NCBI GenBank assembly: GCA_030637925.1
Contig: DAOWFR010000091.1
Coordinates: 1 to 5,779, forward strand
DNA length: 5,779 bases
From: Methanobacteriota archaeon
GTDB lineage: Archaea; Nanobdellota; Nanobdellia; Woesearchaeales; SM23-78
Direction: 5' to 3'
This document shows positions 5,454 to 5,779 of this stretch, piece by piece. The notes beneath the pieces were generated by a model, which saw only the letters and a program-made list of their open reading frames with translations, was not told the DNA's origin and did no database searches. The position numbers and the translations under genes are program-made. Numbering within the stretch: the first letter of the stretch is position 1; every line of letters starts with the position of its first letter.

Positions 5454-5472
5454 CCTTTCTTATTCTTTTCTT
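5454..5472 (+). terminator. Pyrimidine/T-rich tract after the methylthiotransferase gene
   Basis: Runs of T3 to T4 broken by single C or A bases begin about 30 bases past the stop codon, with no hairpin. This is a plausible archaeal T-tract terminator between two converging genes, but weaker than the one after sepF. Confidence 0.3.
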
Positions 5473-5578
5473 AAACAGTGGCTTTAAGATACCCCCTTAT
5501 GAATCTTGCCCGTGCAGGGTCTTTTCCTTCTATGTCGTCAAGGTCGATCTCAAGGGGTTCTTCGTAGTATTCTTCCAT
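5471..5578 (-). CDS. Acidic mini-protein (35 aa), function unknown
   Basis: The minus strand reads from ATG 5578-5576 to TAA 5473-5471, giving 35 residues that begin MEEYYEEPLEIDLDD. Nine of the first 17 residues are Glu or Asp. The second half is basic (K19, R23, R25, R28, K32) with a probable short helix, DPARARFIRGYLKA. The ribosome site is strong: GGTGGT five bases before the ATG. By hand count the frame is about 44% GC, richer than the surrounding intergenic DNA, and TAC and GAC codons are favoured, both signs of real coding. I do not recognise a family. The polarised charge suggests a partner-binding peptide, an inhibitor of a nucleic-acid-binding protein, or a leader peptide, all guesses. 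It converges on the methylthiotransferase gene 47 bases away and diverges from the gene starting at 5775. Confidence 0.55.
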   Translation of the reverse strand: MEEYYEEPLEIDLDDIEGKDPARARFIRGYLKATV

Positions 5579-5583
5579 TAAAT

Positions 5584-5589
5584 ACCACC
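5584..5589 (-). promoter_or_regulatory. Shine-Dalgarno site of the 35-aa mini-gene
   Basis: Minus-strand GGTGGT, inside GAGGGGTGGT, lies five bases before the ATG at 5578. This is the strongest single argument that the short frame is translated. Confidence 0.55.
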
Positions 5590-5597
5590 CCTCTGAA

Positions 5598-5619
5598 CCG
5601 ATTGGGAAATCTTTCGGTC
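5598..5619. repeat. Short inverted repeat in the leader of the 35-aa gene
   Basis: ACCGA (5598-5602) and TCGGT (5615-5619) are exact reverse complements. Alternatively, the inner GATT-GGGA-AATC (5601-5612) forms a four-base-loop stem. It lies between the Shine-Dalgarno site and the longer 5623-5652 dyad. On its own it is weak. Confidence 0.35.
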
Positions 5620-5622
5620 AAA

Positions 5623-5652
5623 CCCTATTATATCCTAATATAATCTGTAGGG
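5623..5652. repeat. Interrupted 11-bp inverted repeat upstream of the 35-aa gene
   Basis: CCCTA-TTATAT (5623-5633) pairs with ATATAA (5638-5643) and TAGGG (5648-5652) around a four-base CCTA loop, with one four-base bulge TCTG. As RNA from a promoter further upstream it could be a leader hairpin. As DNA it overlaps a possible TATA element (minus-strand GGATATAATAGG, 5624-5635) and could be an operator. Confidence 0.5.
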
Positions 5653-5662
5653 AGTGTTACTC

Positions 5663-5674
5663 ATATTTAAATAT
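5663..5674. promoter_or_regulatory. Palindromic TATA-like element
   Basis: ATATTTAAATAT is a perfect 12-bp palindrome containing TTTAAATA on both strands. Used on the minus strand, it would start transcription near 5643 and give the 35-aa gene a leader of about 65 bases. It lies about 100 bases too far upstream to be the obvious promoter of the plus-strand gene. Confidence 0.35.
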
Positions 5675-5679
5675 TGTTG

Positions 5680-5702
5680 TGATATATCATACTTCATCAT
5701 AC
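5680..5702. repeat. Palindrome plus direct repeat, candidate operator
   Basis: TGATATATCA (5680-5689) is a perfect 10-bp palindrome. It overlaps the first of two ATCATAC direct repeats (5686-5692 and 5696-5702), whose starts are exactly 10 bases apart, one helical turn. The array sits between two TATA-like elements facing divergent genes, a natural place for a regulator. Confidence 0.4.
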
Positions 5703-5714
5703 AAATCCAAAATA

Positions 5715-5722
5715 TTTAAATA
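5715..5722 (+). promoter_or_regulatory. TATA box of the right-edge gene
   Basis: TTTAAATA, preceded by CCAAAATA, gives an expected start near 5743-5746 and a leader of about 30 bases ending in the GGGGAG ribosome site and ATG 5775. Confidence 0.5.
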
Positions 5723-5728
5723 CTACTA

Positions 5729-5747
5729 AATCTTTCTAAAAAAGATT
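5729..5747. repeat. 7-bp inverted repeat at the expected start site of the right-edge gene
   Basis: AATCTTT (5729-5735) and AAAGATT (5741-5747) are exact reverse complements around CTAAA. The dyad lies directly downstream of the TATA box and covers the predicted +1. A protein bound there would block initiation, as with many archaeal repressors. This is inference from position. Confidence 0.4.
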
Positions 5748-5774
5748 CTTTTATAGACACGGGGAGAAATAAAA

Positions 5775-5779
5775 ATGAA
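5775..5779 (+). CDS. Start of a further gene (only the first codon visible)
   Basis: ATG at 5775-5777 is preceded by GGGGAG with eight bases of spacing, and a good TATA box lies 53-60 bases upstream. The window ends two bases after the ATG, so nothing can be said about the product. The start is called because promoter, ribosome site and ATG are in proper order. Confidence 0.5.

Noticed and set aside
5694..5700. ATGATGA on the minus strand as box C of a C/D guide RNA
   Set aside because: The box C match is good, but no CUGA box D or D' occurs at a suitable distance, so a C/D RNA is not supported.
1..5779. tRNA, rRNA or CRISPR array
   Set aside because: No cloverleaf-like sequence with GGTTCRANYCC, no rRNA-like stretch and no regularly spaced repeats were seen in the intergenic DNA.

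Overview
The window looks like a chromosomal segment from an archaeon, most likely a small-genome, AT-rich lineage of the DPANN type. That placement is an inference from gene content and gene style, not a database match. Archaeal markers are a single-domain ZPR1 zinc-finger protein, SepF (the FtsZ anchor of many archaea), a bifunctional phosphoglucose/phosphomannose isomerase and an archaeal/eukaryotic-type tRNA t6A methylthiotransferase. Several starts are preceded by TTTAAATA-like TATA boxes at the right distance, and poly-T tracts follow some genes. One gene does not fit this picture: the partial gene at the left edge is the C-terminus of a bacterial/eukaryotic-type S-adenosylmethionine synthetase rather than the archaeal type.

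Layout, left to right. metK 3' end (2-136, +). A 49-codon cysteine-rich mini-gene (142-291, -), tail to tail with metK. An unrecognised 294-residue protein (376-1260, -). ZPR1 (1326-1865, -). sepF (2026-2430, -). The PGI/PMI isomerase (2562-3611, -). A 133-bp divergent promoter region. A 123-residue protein made largely of two 36-residue GW repeats, starting at TTG (3745-4116, +). The tRNA methylthiotransferase (4161-5423, +). A 35-codon acidic mini-gene (5471-5578, -). A palindrome-rich divergent control region ending in the ATG of a further + strand gene that runs off the right edge (5775-5779).

The genes do not form one operon. Most intergenic gaps are 44-160 bp and most genes seem to have their own promoter. 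Start signals fall into two groups. The isomerase, SepF, the two mini-genes, the GW-repeat gene and the right-edge gene have good Shine-Dalgarno matches. ZPR1, the 294-residue protein and the methylthiotransferase have none, and have TATA-like sequence about 30 bases upstream of the start, as expected for leaderless transcripts. Functionally this is a mixed housekeeping neighbourhood: SAM supply, a SAM-using tRNA modification enzyme, cell division and sugar-phosphate metabolism.

The least explained parts are the two mini-genes, the 294-residue orphan and the cluster of inverted and direct repeats at 5598-5747. No gene-free stretch exceeds 300 bases. No tRNA, rRNA, CRISPR array or mobile element was seen.
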